Made by a program: the position numbers and the translations under genes
The notes under the pieces: generated by a model
Told to the model about the DNA's origin: nothing
Databases searched by the model: none
The model's input: the letters and a program-made list of their open reading frames with translations, nothing else
In this document: positions 15,406 to 25,875 of the stretch, piece after piece
How positions within the stretch are numbered: position 1 is the stretch's first letter
Layout: each line of letters opens with the position of its first letter
NCBI GenBank assembly: GCA_963643175.1
Contig: CAVIJF010000012.1
Location: forward strand, 1 to 48,419
Length of the DNA stretch: 48,419 nucleotides
DNA from: CAMEON01 sp963643175
Lineage (GTDB): Bacteria > Bacillota > Clostridia > Oscillospirales > CAG-272
Reading direction: 5' to 3'

Positions 15406-17597
15406 GCCCGATCTTCCGCCGACGCACCCGCGCCGGGCGCATCCTGCGCCAACAGCCCCAGATGCTCCATCCAGTACAGCACGTGTGAGGCGAACCCATG
15501 GTTGCATGAGGCGTAGTCGCCCACGTTCTCCCACAGCGTGCCGGTTCTGTCCGCCATGTAGGTAAAGTAGCCCTTGATATTATCATACAGCGCCTCGCGG
15601 CAGCCGTAGCGATCCAGCAGATCCAGCCGCAGGTAGTTGCCGATGAAGGCATTGGCAGGATATATCTCCGGATACGCGCCCCGCGCGGCGCGGTCATAGC
15701 CGAAGTCATGCAGCAGAGTCTCCCACAGCCACGGGTGGCTGTCCGGCGTGACGATGTCGCAGAAGAACGCGTAGTACTGGCAGGATTCGGTGCGCTCGCC
15801 GGAGAGCACCAGCTTCCCGTCCCGACGCAGGGCGTTGTCGCAGAAGAAGCCGGATTCGGTCATGGACATTTCCAGAATTGTGGCGCGCAGTTTTGCCGCC
15901 TTCCCGGTCAGGTCGCTGTCGCCGTACAGCTGCCCGCAGGTGTCCAGCAGCTTGGCATACAGCATATTGGACGCAAAGGACACGTCCTGCACCAGCTCGT
16001 TGGACTTCGACCACTCCACGAACACCCACGATTTCAGTCCTTCCAGCAGACCGTACTCATTCTCGAACGGTGCGAAGTAGGCAAGCAGGGCATACAGGCG
16101 CTCCCGGGCACTGTCCGTGAAGGCGCGGTCGCCCGTGCGCGTCAGATACTCGCCCATCTCGACGCCGTACCACATCGCCCAGTTGGGGATGAAGGTGCCG
16201 GCGTTGTGGTCGGAGGGATAGCACATGGGCAGCATCCCGTCGGGGATAAACTCGAAATGATCCGGCAGAAGGAAGTTCTGCAGGAAGGCACGCTCGACGT
16301 CCGAGCGTCCGGTCAGGACGCGCTCGACGCGCGAAGTAAAGAAGCTGTCGCACAGCCAGCCGGCACGCTCGCGGGAGGGGCAGTCCATATAGATATCCAC
16401 CGTGTTGGCGCGGAACGTCTCGACCGCCGCGTCATAGATGTGGCGCATGGTTTCGTCCTCCCCGGTGAAGCGTGCGGTGATGTGCGTGGCGGGGAAGGCG
16501 ATGTGGTACAGGCGCAGATCGCGCACCGTCATCGCGCAGCCCTTGGCGGACAGGCGCAGGTAGCGCATGACATACGGCTCCGCCGTAACCAGACGGTAAT
16601 GCCCGGCGTGCACGCCGAACCGGATGATATTGGAGGTTCCCATGCGGAAGGGATTGAGCGTTCCGTGCACCACCTCGTCGAAGGTCAGGTACAGGATACC
16701 GTCGCCCGCCGCCTCCACGTCCAGCGCCCAGACGCCGGTGTAATTGCACTCCATTTCAAGGTCAGCCCACCCGTCCGCCGGGAGCTGCACGACGTCGGCA
16801 GGCAGGGATACTTCCTCGCCCTCATCGTAATCAATACGTCCGACCTCGACGTGCGAGGCGCAGTCCAGTTCCTCCGGGCGGTAGCCGAAGAAGCGGTCGC
16901 TGATGCCGGATATTTCGCGGCTGTTGTAGTAGGACGCCTTGTCGGAGTAGCCCATATGCCCTGTGCGGACAACGCCCAGCGGGCGCAAGACTTCATTGTC
17001 AGAGTAAGGCATATCCCGGTACAGGAAGCGTCCTGCCTGCACCGCCACGGTCGGAACAGGCACTGCGGACGTATGCGGGTCGCTCTCATAGGAGAAAGCG
17101 CCGGGGTACAGGTCGTAGCTCTCCACCATGGTGCGCTGGAAGGAGTAGCGCTGGACGCGCCGGATGCGTTCGTCCACGCCGTAGGCGGTAAAGTCAGGGG
17201 CGTTTTCCGCACCGGTCGCCGCCAGCACCTGCTCCCCCGCCGTAATTTCGGCGCACAGGAAGGAAGGCTGGTTGAGGTAGGCGAAGGAGTTGACGTTATA
17301 GCCGGCGGTGCGCAGGCAGACGCGGTTGACCGGCTCGGTCAGGAAGGGTGTCAGGTCGTACTCATCCACGCGGAAGAAGCCGTGTGCGCAGCGGGCGGGA
17401 CCGTGCGCGATAAACTGCCCGTTCACCAGCAGGACGAAGGAGCAGGACGCGGTTGCCGCCAGCCGGACGGATTCCCCTGCGGGCAGTCCGGACCGTGCGA
17501 TGTCCGTGCAGAAGCTGACTGTGCGGTTCATTGTGTGTGCGGTGCCGTTTTCCCAGACCGGACGCGCCGCGCGGAAGCTGTATTCATGAAGCTGCAT
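15402..17597 (-). CDS. GH78-type alpha-L-rhamnosidase
   Basis: 731 residues. The N-terminal ~330 residues are beta-rich accessory domains; a six-hairpin (alpha/alpha) catalytic domain follows. The GH78 motif DCPSRERAGWLCD lies near residue 404, with Asp, Glu (+5) and Asp (+12) in the spacing of the catalytic residues of Bacillus RhaB. No signal peptide, so it should act inside the cell on short rhamnosides taken up by the cell. ATG 17597 has AAGGAG upstream. A consensus promoter with an overlapping palindrome sits at 17684-17712. The gene is coupled to the small membrane protein downstream. Nearby GH28-like and acetyltransferase genes suggest pectin (rhamnogalacturonan) or flavonoid-glycoside use; this is inference. 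No sugar transporter or rhamnose catabolic gene is in the window. Confidence 0.85.
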   Translation of the reverse strand: MQLHEYSFRAARPVWENGTAHTMNRTVSFCTDIARSGLPAGESVRLAATASCSFVLLVNGQFIAHGPARCAHGFFRVDEYDLTPFLTEPVNRVCLRTAGYNVNSFAYLNQPSFLCAEITAGEQVLAATGAENAPDFTAYGVDERIRRVQRYSFQRTMVESYDLYPGAFSYESDPHTSAVPVPTVAVQAGRFLYRDMPYSDNEVLRPLGVVRTGHMGYSDKASYYNSREISGISDRFFGYRPEELDCASHVEVGRIDYDEGEEVSLPADVVQLPADGWADLEMECNYTGVWALDVEAAGDGILYLTFDEVVHGTLNPFRMGTSNIIRFGVHAGHYRLVTAEPYVMRYLRLSAKGCAMTVRDLRLYHIAFPATHITARFTGEDETMRHIYDAAVETFRANTVDIYMDCPSRERAGWLCDSFFTSRVERVLTGRSDVERAFLQNFLLPDHFEFIPDGMLPMCYPSDHNAGTFIPNWAMWYGVEMGEYLTRTGDRAFTDSARERLYALLAYFAPFENEYGLLEGLKSWVFVEWSKSNELVQDVSFASNMLYAKLLDTCGQLYGDSDLTGKAAKLRATILEMSMTESGFFCDNALRRDGKLVLSGERTESCQYYAFFCDIVTPDSHPWLWETLLHDFGYDRAARGAYPEIYPANAFIGNYLRLDLLDRYGCREALYDNIKGYFTYMADRTGTLWENVGDYASCNHGFASHVLYWMEHLGLLAQDAPGAGASAEDRA

Positions 17598-17677
17598 ACG
17601 TTTTTTGCTCTCCTTTGTTTTTTTATTCGGTTTATCCGATATGTACTGTGCGCTGTCTGCCGTTCGGCAGATTCATC

Positions 17678-17712
17678 GGTATCATGATACCACATTGCGC
17701 CGCCCTTGTCAA
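17678..17712 (-). promoter_or_regulatory. rhamnosidase promoter with overlapping palindromic operator candidate
   Basis: On the minus strand TTGACA (17712-17707) and TATCAT (17689-17684) are 17 bp apart. A perfect 14-bp palindrome GGTATCATGATACC (17678-17691) covers the -10, a classic position for a repressor. A second near-palindrome TCTGCCG-TT-CGGCAGA lies at 17656-17671 in the leader. Confidence 0.7.
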
Positions 17713-17754
17713 GGAGAAGGCGAATTTTTATCCCTGCGGGGGTGTTTCGACACT

Positions 17755-17870
17755 TCTGATTCAGGGCGGTTTGCGGCGCCGGAAGGGAGCTTGCCCCAGC
17801 GGTATCGGCGTATCGGGCAGCTGACGGTTCCTTTCGGAACGCCGGGAAGCCGCCCTCGAAAAGTTGTCCC
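17755..17870. repeat. partial GC-rich repeat (third module only)
   Basis: The stretch GCGGTTTGCGGCGCCGGAAG with following GAGCTTGCCCCAGCGG resembles 14573-14612 in copy 2. The stem modules are missing. It lies between divergent rhamnosidase and lepA. Confidence 0.4.
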
Positions 17871-17896
17871 CGCCGCAATAAAATTTCCTTTCCCTC

Positions 17897-17925
17897 TTGC
17901 TATCCGGAAAGAAATCATGTATAAT
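17897..17925 (+). promoter_or_regulatory. promoter of lepA
   Basis: TTGCTA (17897-17902) and TATAAT (17920-17925), 17-bp spacer; leader of about 32 nt to the ATG at 17964 with AGGAG ribosome site. Confidence 0.8.
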
Positions 17926-17963
17926 GTAGAGTGCAAACAAGAAAAACCGCACAGGAGATACGC

Positions 17964-19811
<1,848 letters not shown>

Positions 19812-19839
19812 TTCCCGCACGAAGGAAAGGAGAAGCACC

Positions 19840-22800
19840 ATGTCACGCTACCTTGTCAAGGACAAATTCACCTATGAGAGAATCCCGCAGACCGACTACA
19901 CCTACAACCCCGGCTATCTCCCCTACTCGTGGATTGACGGGCGGGTACAGTCACACAATGCCATCCTGCCGCTCTATCAGGCAGAAGCTCTGCTGTCGCC
20001 GGGCACCCTAACGGCGGCGGACGGCGCACCTGCCGACCTGACGCTGACCGATGCGATGCGCGACGCGCTGTGCTGCGCCTCCGCCCTGCGCGTCACGCCG
20101 GAGGAGGGCGGCGCCGTATACCGTGCCACCTTCTTCGGCGCGGACGGCGCGTCCTTTTCCTCGGTCGGCACCGCCCGCGCAGGACAGCCCGACCTGTTCT
20201 CGCTTGCCCGCATGGACTTTGCGCCTGTCCGGCTCCGGCTGGAAACCGACGGCGCACCGCTGACCGCCGCCCTTTCGTTTGACGCCGTGTGGAACACGCT
20301 GGGCGAATGGGGCGGGCAGGCGCACTTCTACACGCCGGAGAACGCCGTGCTGACCGACCGCGGCTGTGCCATGGCACTGACCGTCAGCGGGCGCGGCGGA
20401 TTTGCCAGCCGGAGCCTGCCGCTCGACCCCGGTGGATGTTACAGTATGCGGATGCCCCGGCGCAACACGGTGTTTCTGATTCTGTCCAACCCGGACGGAC
20501 TTTCCGCCGCCACCCTGTCCTTCACTTCCGAGACAGCACCGGACTACCTGCCGGAGAACGCCGTGACGCTCCCCCTGCCGCAGGACGCGGAAAAGCACGC
20601 GCTGTACTTCAATCTGTCCGCCTGCCCCGGCTGTTCCGGGCGGCTGACCGGCTTCCGGCTGGAGGTCGAAGGACACGGCACCCTGCTACTGCACGGTTAC
20701 TCCTTTGAGCAGGAAAAGCCGCTGGAAGTCTCTCCGGCAACCGTGACCGCCTGCGTGGCGGACGCCGCCTCCATGACGCTGACCGTGACCGGCTCGCTCG
20801 ACACCGGCGCACTGCCGCCGGCATACGCGGACGGGCAGCTGTGCCTGTACGCCGGCACCATGGCGGACGCCCAGGGACTGGGCGCGTCGCACGAAACGAC
20901 CGCCGGCAAGATACCGGTCGGGAGCATTCCGCTGTCCGGGCTGTCCGCCGACGGCGGCTTCCGCATGGCGGATCTGCCGCTCCGGGCGGGGAAAACCACC
21001 CTGCTTCCCTACCAGCTTCTGCTGTTCGCCGAGGCGGAGGGACAGCCGCCGCGGTGCCTGTCCGACCGCTTCTATATCGAGAACTACGAGCTGTTCGGCG
21101 GCAACCCCTTCGCCTTTGACCTGCCGGACTACACCGTGCGCGTGACCGATTTCGGCGCCTACGGCGATGCGGTGCACAACGACACCGACGCCATTCAGGC
21201 GGCGCTGGATCACGTATCCGCCGCCGGGGGCGGGCGTGTCGTCCTGCCCGGCAGCACCGACCGCTACGGGCGGAGATATATCGTGACCTCCCTGCTCCTG
21301 CGCGACAACGTGGAGCTGCACTTTGAGGATGGCGCCCTGCTCTGGCAGTCCCAACGCCGCGACGAGTACCCCTATCAGCCCGCCATCGGGCATGACGGCG
21401 TGATTCCCGGCATCAACTGGACGCACAGCCTGCACGTTTCCAACCTGCCGCTCGTACAGGGCGCCAACCTCTCGCACATCAAAATCACAGGGCACGGCAG
21501 CATCCGGATGCTGGACACCGGCTCAGAGGAAGGCGTGGGTATGCCCGGCTACGCCGTCGGGTGCTACCGCCGCATCCACTGCATCCCGCTCGGGCTGTTC
21601 TGCTGCTCCGACGTCGAAACGCGTGACTTTGAAATCATCCGCGCCAACAACTACAACACCGAATACAACCACTGCCGCCGCGTGTACATCGCCAACATCC
21701 GCCTGCATGAGGTCAAGTGCGTCAGCGGCGACGGCTACGGCGTGGCAGGGGCGCAGGGCGTGTATATCAACCGCTGCTTCCTGCAGTCCAACGACGACGG
21801 CGTGGTCATGTCCTGCCACTACCACGATCCGCGCGGCATCCTGTGGTGGACCAACCTCAAGGACGAGGACAACAGCTGCCGCAACATCACCGTCGTGCAC
21901 TCCTACCTCAATTCCGGCGGAGGCAAGGGACTTGCCTTCATCACGTGGGGCACCAGCGACCCCATTCAGGAGCACGAGGAGATCAGCGGCGTGTACGCCA
22001 CGGACAACTACCTGACGTCGGTCAATCCGGTCGGCTCGTGGTACGACAACCCTTACAACGGCAAGCAGCCCTTTGATAACTCCGAAACCGATGACTACTC
22101 GCCGGTGCGGGATGTGCGCATCTTCGGCAACCGGTACGCCGGGAACTGCACGCTGGGTCCCATCCGGGCGACCAATATTCTGACCGACTGCGGCATCGGC
22201 TCGGCGCCGGACTTCCGCAACGGGGATTTCTCTCTGGGCGGTATGGCGAACTGGACGGTGTGGAAGAACGACGCGCCGGACTCCGCCGGCACCGTGGTAT
22301 ACGCCGACAAGGAGAAGGGGCGCATCTGCCGCTTTGACCGGGGCCATGTCGCCGCCGCGCAGGGACTGCGGCTGGAGGCGGGACAGCACATCTTCCGCTG
22401 TGAGCTGATGACGGGCGCGGGCGGCGCGGAGCTGTTCGTGGCACGGATTCCGGCACTGGGCACGCCCGGCGGCGATGACATTCACGCCGTGGGCGAGGTG
22501 ATAGCAAGCCGCCATGCGGTCTGCACGCGCCCGACTGCCGTGTCGCTGTCCTTTGAACTGACCGATGAAACGACCGATGTATTCGTGGGTCTGCGCCGCC
22601 CGGCGGACGGCGTATCGGCGCGGGACTTCGCGGTGTTCGACGCCTGCGCGATGGAGAGCCATGTGGATTATGCCGCCATCGCCGCACGCCGCCGGGAGCG
22701 GTTTATCGCCTCTACCGAACGGGTATTTGACACGACCGGGTTCCGGGTGGAAGAGGAGGAAGGCAAGCTGCATCTCCGGGCGACAGTCGGACGGGACGGA

Positions 22801-23217
22801 GAGGCGGACGGGCGGCACTATCTGCCCGCGCACGGGGAACACACGGCGTTCGTGCTGGGCAGTGCCGTCCGGGCGAATGCCTACGACCCCGCCGCCGGGC
22901 GGTGCGGCTTCGGCTACCGCTTCGGCATCCGGGACGGCGGCGCACGCTATACCGAGCTGTGCTTCAACGCGGCGGCGCGCACGCTGACGCTGACCGACGT
23001 CAGCCCGGACGGGGAAACGGTGCTGTACCGCCGCACGAATTTCTTCTTTACTTCCATGGATTTCCACATCTTCCGGCTGGAGGTCCGCCGGAGCGCGGTC
23101 TCCGTCTGGGTGGACGGATCGCTGTACACGACCGTGCCGCACGCGGCGCAGACAGGCGGTGTGGCGGCGTTCTACACGGACATGGACGCATCCGTGTCCG
23201 GACTTACGCTGGAGTAA
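19840..23217 (+). CDS. large GH28-like beta-helix carbohydrate-active protein
   Basis: 1125 residues without a signal peptide. Residues 1-430 are beta-sandwich-like and not assigned. At ~433 begins a pectin-lyase-type right-handed beta-helix: VTDFGAYGDAVHNDTDAIQAAL is the usual entry motif of the glycosyl hydrolase 28/pectate lyase 3 group. GHGSIRML, GDGYGV (~629) and SNDDGVVM with paired aspartates (~651-652) match the GH28 acid cluster and the histidine block is less clear. Residues ~790-1125 look like two carbohydrate-binding/LamG-like sandwiches. Function: probably cleavage of a galacturonan-, rhamnogalacturonan- or xylogalacturonan-type glycan, intracellularly since no export signal is seen. 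AAAGGAG precedes ATG 19840. It lies 28 bp after lepA and is followed by a sugar acetyltransferase. Confidence 0.75.
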   Translation: MSRYLVKDKFTYERIPQTDYTYNPGYLPYSWIDGRVQSHNAILPLYQAEALLSPGTLTAADGAPADLTLTDAMRDALCCASALRVTPEEGGAVYRATFFGADGASFSSVGTARAGQPDLFSLARMDFAPVRLRLETDGAPLTAALSFDAVWNTLGEWGGQAHFYTPENAVLTDRGCAMALTVSGRGGFASRSLPLDPGGCYSMRMPRRNTVFLILSNPDGLSAATLSFTSETAPDYLPENAVTLPLPQDAEKHALYFNLSACPGCSGRLTGFRLEVEGHGTLLLHGYSFEQEKPLEVSPATVTACVADAASMTLTVTGSLDTGALPPAYADGQLCLYAGTMADAQGLGASHETTAGKIPVGSIPLSGLSADGGFRMADLPLRAGKTTLLPYQLLLFAEAEGQPPRCLSDRFYIENYELFGGNPFAFDLPDYTVRVTDFGAYGDAVHNDTDAIQAALDHVSAAGGGRVVLPGSTDRYGRRYIVTSLLLRDNVELHFEDGALLWQSQRRDEYPYQPAIGHDGVIPGINWTHSLHVSNLPLVQGANLSHIKITGHGSIRMLDTGSEEGVGMPGYAVGCYRRIHCIPLGLFCCSDVETRDFEIIRANNYNTEYNHCRRVYIANIRLHEVKCVSGDGYGVAGAQGVYINRCFLQSNDDGVVMSCHYHDPRGILWWTNLKDEDNSCRNITVVHSYLNSGGGKGLAFITWGTSDPIQEHEEISGVYATDNYLTSVNPVGSWYDNPYNGKQPFDNSETDDYSPVRDVRIFGNRYAGNCTLGPIRATNILTDCGIGSAPDFRNGDFSLGGMANWTVWKNDAPDSAGTVVYADKEKGRICRFDRGHVAAAQGLRLEAGQHIFRCELMTGAGGAELFVARIPALGTPGGDDIHAVGEVIASRHAVCTRPTAVSLSFELTDETTDVFVGLRRPADGVSARDFAVFDACAMESHVDYAAIAARRRERFIASTERVFDTTGFRVEEEEGKLHLRATVGRDGEADGRHYLPAHGEHTAFVLGSAVRANAYDPAAGRCGFGYRFGIRDGGARYTELCFNAAARTLTLTDVSPDGETVLYRRTNFFFTSMDFHIFRLEVRRSAVSVWVDGSLYTTVPHAAQTGGVAAFYTDMDASVSGLTLE

Positions 23218-23231
23218 CCGGCTGACAGCAG

Positions 23232-23257
23232 GCACGGCAGGGGTTCCCCTGCCGTGC
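23232..23257 (+). other. intergenic hairpin between GH28-like gene and acetyltransferase
   Basis: GCACGGCAGGGG (23232-23243) and its complement (23246-23257) form a perfect 12-bp stem. It is followed by GGGGGCAGTCCCC, not by T residues, so it may slow decay or partly stop transcription. Confidence 0.5.
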
Positions 23258-23309
23258 AGGGGGCAGTCCCCGGACAGGCATATTTCAAGAAAGGAAGCAG
23301 CAGACAAAC

Positions 23310-23969
23310 ATGACAGAGGACGAAAAGCGCCGTGCCGGCATTCTGTTTTTCCCCGGCGACCCGGAGCTGAAGGAAATCAAGCGCCGCACGCATAATCTGA
23401 ACCTTGACTACAATGCGACCTATGAGGACGAGACGGAAAAGCGCGCCGCCATTCTGGCGGAGATACTGGGAGATTTGGGCGAGGGGAGCTTTTTACAGGG
23501 CCCCATCACCTTCCATTACGGCAAGCACACCCACATCGGCAAGCGGTTTTTCGGCAATTTCAATCTGACCGTGCAGGATGACGCCGACGTATACATCGGG
23601 GACGACTGCAATTTCGGCCCCAACGTGACCATCGTGACTCCGCTGCACCCGATGGTGGCTGCGGAGCGCACCCGCATCCGGACAGCAGACGGCGCCGAAC
23701 GGCGGCTGTGCTGGGCGCGCCCGGTGCACATCGGGAATCAGTGCTGGTTCGGTGCCGGGGTGACGGTCTGCCCGGGCGTCACAATCGGGGACGGCTGCGT
23801 CATCGGGGCGGGCAGTGTCGTGACGCGGGACATCCCGGCGAACAGCTTTGCCGCCGGCGTGCCCTGCCGCGTCATCCGCGCCATCACCGGGGCGGACAGC
23901 ATGAAGTACAGACCGGATATTCTGGCGGACAACACCGTGCCGGACGCCCCGCCCGCCGCCGGCTCATAA
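23310..23969 (+). CDS. sugar O-acetyltransferase (maltose/galactoside acetyltransferase type)
   Basis: 219-residue left-handed beta-helix enzyme that moves an acetyl group from acetyl-CoA to a sugar hydroxyl. Hexapeptide repeats are visible from ~95 to 190 (IGKRFFGNFNLTVQDDADVYIG, and VTVCPGVTIGDGCVIGAGSVV are typical coils); the conserved active-site histidine of the LacA/Maa group is in TPLHPM. The N-terminal maltose-acetyltransferase helix (LNLDYNATYEDETEKRAAIL) is present. About 20-30 residues longer than Maa. Start ATG follows AAGAAAGGAAG. It ends a run of + genes starting at lepA. The acceptor sugar is unknown; a role as detoxifier of excess sugars is a family-level possibility. Confidence 0.88.
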   Translation: MTEDEKRRAGILFFPGDPELKEIKRRTHNLNLDYNATYEDETEKRAAILAEILGDLGEGSFLQGPITFHYGKHTHIGKRFFGNFNLTVQDDADVYIGDDCNFGPNVTIVTPLHPMVAAERTRIRTADGAERRLCWARPVHIGNQCWFGAGVTVCPGVTIGDGCVIGAGSVVTRDIPANSFAAGVPCRVIRAITGADSMKYRPDILADNTVPDAPPAAGS

Positions 23970-23972
23970 CGT

Positions 23973-24006
23973 AAAAAAGCCCGCCATGCAGCGGATGCCG
24001 CATGGC
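23973..24006 (-). terminator. Rho-independent terminator of the AT-rich minus-strand island
   Basis: Read on the minus strand, GCCATGC (24006-24000) pairs with GCATGGC (23989-23983), followed by GGGC and six Ts (23978-23973). It is right behind the acetyltransferase stop codon on the other strand, so it is shared intergenic space. Confidence 0.7.
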
Positions 24007-24084
24007 AGACCCCAATTTCAGGATATTGACAGGGTGGGAACAATCAGTTCATGGGTTAGGTTGTAGCTTGTGGTTTACAGTGCA

Positions 24085-24160
24085 CGGTTCACGGCGGACA
24101 GCCGTGAACCGCTGACTGTGCCGGGTATCCGGGGCATCCCCGCGCAATGCGGGGATGCCC
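24085..24160. other. two adjacent perfect hairpins
   Basis: CGGTTCACGGC/GCCGTGAACCG at 24085-24111 (5-nt loop) and GGGCATCCCCGC/GCGGGGATGCCC at 24132-24160 (5-nt loop). They sit immediately behind the last minus-strand gene of the island. Neither has a long T-run; they mark the border of the AT-rich segment. Confidence 0.5.
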
Positions 24161-24167
24161 GTATTGT

Positions 24168-24596
24168 TTACCCTCTGATTGAAATCCAGGCGGACACCGT
24201 GCTGTCCGCGCTGTTGTACAACGGCAGGAAGCTGACGGTAAGCACCTTACCGGACTGCATATCCCATTCCGCCAGCATCAAGCCGGAACCGACATCACGC
24301 TGCGGACGTCCGAGAAGCGCCACAGCTTCGGTAAACGTCATGCCCTCTTCGAGCATTTCCGCCTGCTCCTCCCCTATGCCGCCGTTCTGCGCTGCGCAGA
24401 GCCATGTGGCGGGGTTGGTCTTATCAAACGGAATCTCGGCAGGGCAGGCATACTCCGCCACCTCGCCGTAGGAAACAGATGCTCCTGCGCCGGACGTTTT
24501 GAAAGAGCACGTGGCTGAGCAGATAAGCACCGTGGCTGATGCAAGAATCAAAACTGTTGCTGCAACAGCCAAATATTTCATTTTGCTCTTGTTCAT
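24168..24596 (-). CDS. small exported protein with BLIP/SmpA-like domain, unknown function
   Basis: 142 residues. An N-terminal hydrophobic segment (YLAVAATVLILASATVLIC, residues ~8-26) behind MNKSKMK indicates export or anchoring; a clear lipobox is not seen, though cysteines follow. The second half contains GMTFTEAVALLGRP ... LAEWDMQSGKVLTVSF, a pattern common to small SmpA/OmlA- and BLIP-like modules (helix-turn then strands). The same pattern occurs in the next gene upstream (24660-25208), so the two are related. GGAGG lies upstream of ATG 24596. It is the last gene of a minus-strand group of four. Function unknown. Confidence 0.7.
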   Translation of the reverse strand: MNKSKMKYLAVAATVLILASATVLICSATCSFKTSGAGASVSYGEVAEYACPAEIPFDKTNPATWLCAAQNGGIGEEQAEMLEEGMTFTEAVALLGRPQRDVGSGLMLAEWDMQSGKVLTVSFLPLYNSADSTVSAWISIRG

Positions 24597-24659
24597 GATA
24601 TACCTCCAATCGCTGTATTTGTTCCGTGCCCTGTATCAATATCCCTGTTATTGAGCATT

Positions 24660-25208
24660 TCACTGCCCGTTCTCCAGGTCAAACAAAGTAGTCCGCTCCC
24701 CGTCACGGATGGTATAGGCGCACACCGGTGTGTGTGTCGCAACCCACTCGCGTATTACTTTCAGTTCGTTATCCGTGACAAACCGGAGACCATGGCTGTC
24801 ATACTTGGGCGTCTCTTCGGGAAGAATGTACGTGCCATTATCAATTTTATCCCAGAATTCCCTTCTGTCCGGCTTTTCAAAGACCATGTACAATATTTCT
24901 TTCTTGTTGACCTCCCACGAATAGACAAGCGGATAATCCGCATTTCTTGTGTCGGGAAGCGGTTTCCCGAACAGATTCAGCGCTTCCCCCAAGGAGAGGT
25001 TTTGGTTGACTTTACTTATGTCAACAGCCGTTTTTTGGGCATCAGCCCCGTCCGCCATTTCCGCCGAGATGTAAGATAGATACCCGATTTGTAAGGGGTG
25101 TTTGCTGCCTGCTTCGCTTTGCTCATTCGATCGCGTATCTACGGGAGATTTACAGCCTGCCAGCAAAAACATTGTCAACACCAAAAGGGAAACTGTGATT
25201 TTTCTCAT
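24660..25208 (-). CDS. putative lipoprotein with the same small domain
   Basis: 182 residues beginning MRKITVSLLVLTMFLLAGC: a lipoprotein signal with lipobox LAGC, so it is probably anchored outside the membrane. A domain with NLSLGEALNLFGKP ... VYSWEVNKKEILYMVF mirrors that of the downstream gene, though overall identity looks low. The C-terminal third (TDNELKVIREWVATHTPVC) is not recognised. The start at 25208 is chosen because the lipoprotein signal begins there; AAGGAG is 12 nt upstream, a little far. The frame extends 15 codons further to 25253, which would hide the signal peptide. Codon and base use are AT-richer than in the flanking core genes. Confidence 0.75.
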   Translation of the reverse strand: MRKITVSLLVLTMFLLAGCKSPVDTRSNEQSEAGSKHPLQIGYLSYISAEMADGADAQKTAVDISKVNQNLSLGEALNLFGKPLPDTRNADYPLVYSWEVNKKEILYMVFEKPDRREFWDKIDNGTYILPEETPKYDSHGLRFVTDNELKVIREWVATHTPVCAYTIRDGERTTLFDLENGQ

Positions 25209-25249
25209 TCTTTCATGTGCTCCTTTCCGGATATCCATAAAGACTGATT

Positions 25250-25858
25250 TCATTTGATAGCCGAGGTAATAGCGGAATAATTCTGCGAATTGGTGGCGTG
25301 TGCGAACTGCGTTTTGTTGATAACGAAATCATACCCACCGGCCGTTCTTGACGTGCAGAACAGATACTCGCCATCAATCGCCAGAGAACAACCGCCATCT
25401 ACCACAGGAATTCCGTTGTACTGCTCGTACAGACCTGCCGCCTGCAGCGCATCGTACTGTTCGTTCTCCCGGTAACCGGCAATACCGCCTATTACGCAGA
25501 TTTTAATCTCCCCGGAGTTATCGCCCTTATAGCTCTTCAATACATCAACCGTGTATACAGTGTACAGCATACAGTCGGTTTTGCCCGATGCGGCAGAACT
25601 ATCCGCTGTTCCGGTTTTCATATTGACAATCTCAAAGCTGATACTCTTAACCTTCCCGGTGTATATATTGGTGGAGGCTGTCACGATTTCCGCGGCGGTG
25701 TTATATACGGACCAATCTGGTGACAAGGAAATCATTTGATGTTCTGACTCTGTTGACACAACCAAGTCGTTGGGGAATTGGTCATTTATTGCTTTATTAC
25801 ATCCGGCAAAACACACTGCCATAATCAGTGAAAGCATTATTACAAAAAAACGTTTCAT
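25250..25858 (-). CDS. putative lipoprotein, possible NTR/OB-like domain
   Basis: 202 residues beginning MKRFFVIMLSLIMAVCFAGC, a lipoprotein signal with lipobox CFAGC. The body reads as a small beta-barrel: TAAEIVTASTNIYTGKVKSI, LYTVYTVDVLKSYKGD, GEIKICVIGG, then SLAIDGEYLFC. This strand pattern (GKV...YTVxVxxxYKG...LxxGxxYL) is widespread in Bacillota and is reminiscent of NTR/TIMP-like OB folds; that is only a pattern resemblance. It starts 17 bp after the metalloprotease stop, with AAGGAG ribosome site. The pairing with a secreted metalloprotease makes a protease partner or inhibitor a testable idea, nothing more. Confidence 0.75.
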   Translation of the reverse strand: MKRFFVIMLSLIMAVCFAGCNKAINDQFPNDLVVSTESEHQMISLSPDWSVYNTAAEIVTASTNIYTGKVKSISFEIVNMKTGTADSSAASGKTDCMLYTVYTVDVLKSYKGDNSGEIKICVIGGIAGYRENEQYDALQAAGLYEQYNGIPVVDGGCSLAIDGEYLFCTSRTAGGYDFVINKTQFAHATNSQNYSAITSAIK

Positions 25859-25875
25859 GTGGATTCTCCTTATCT

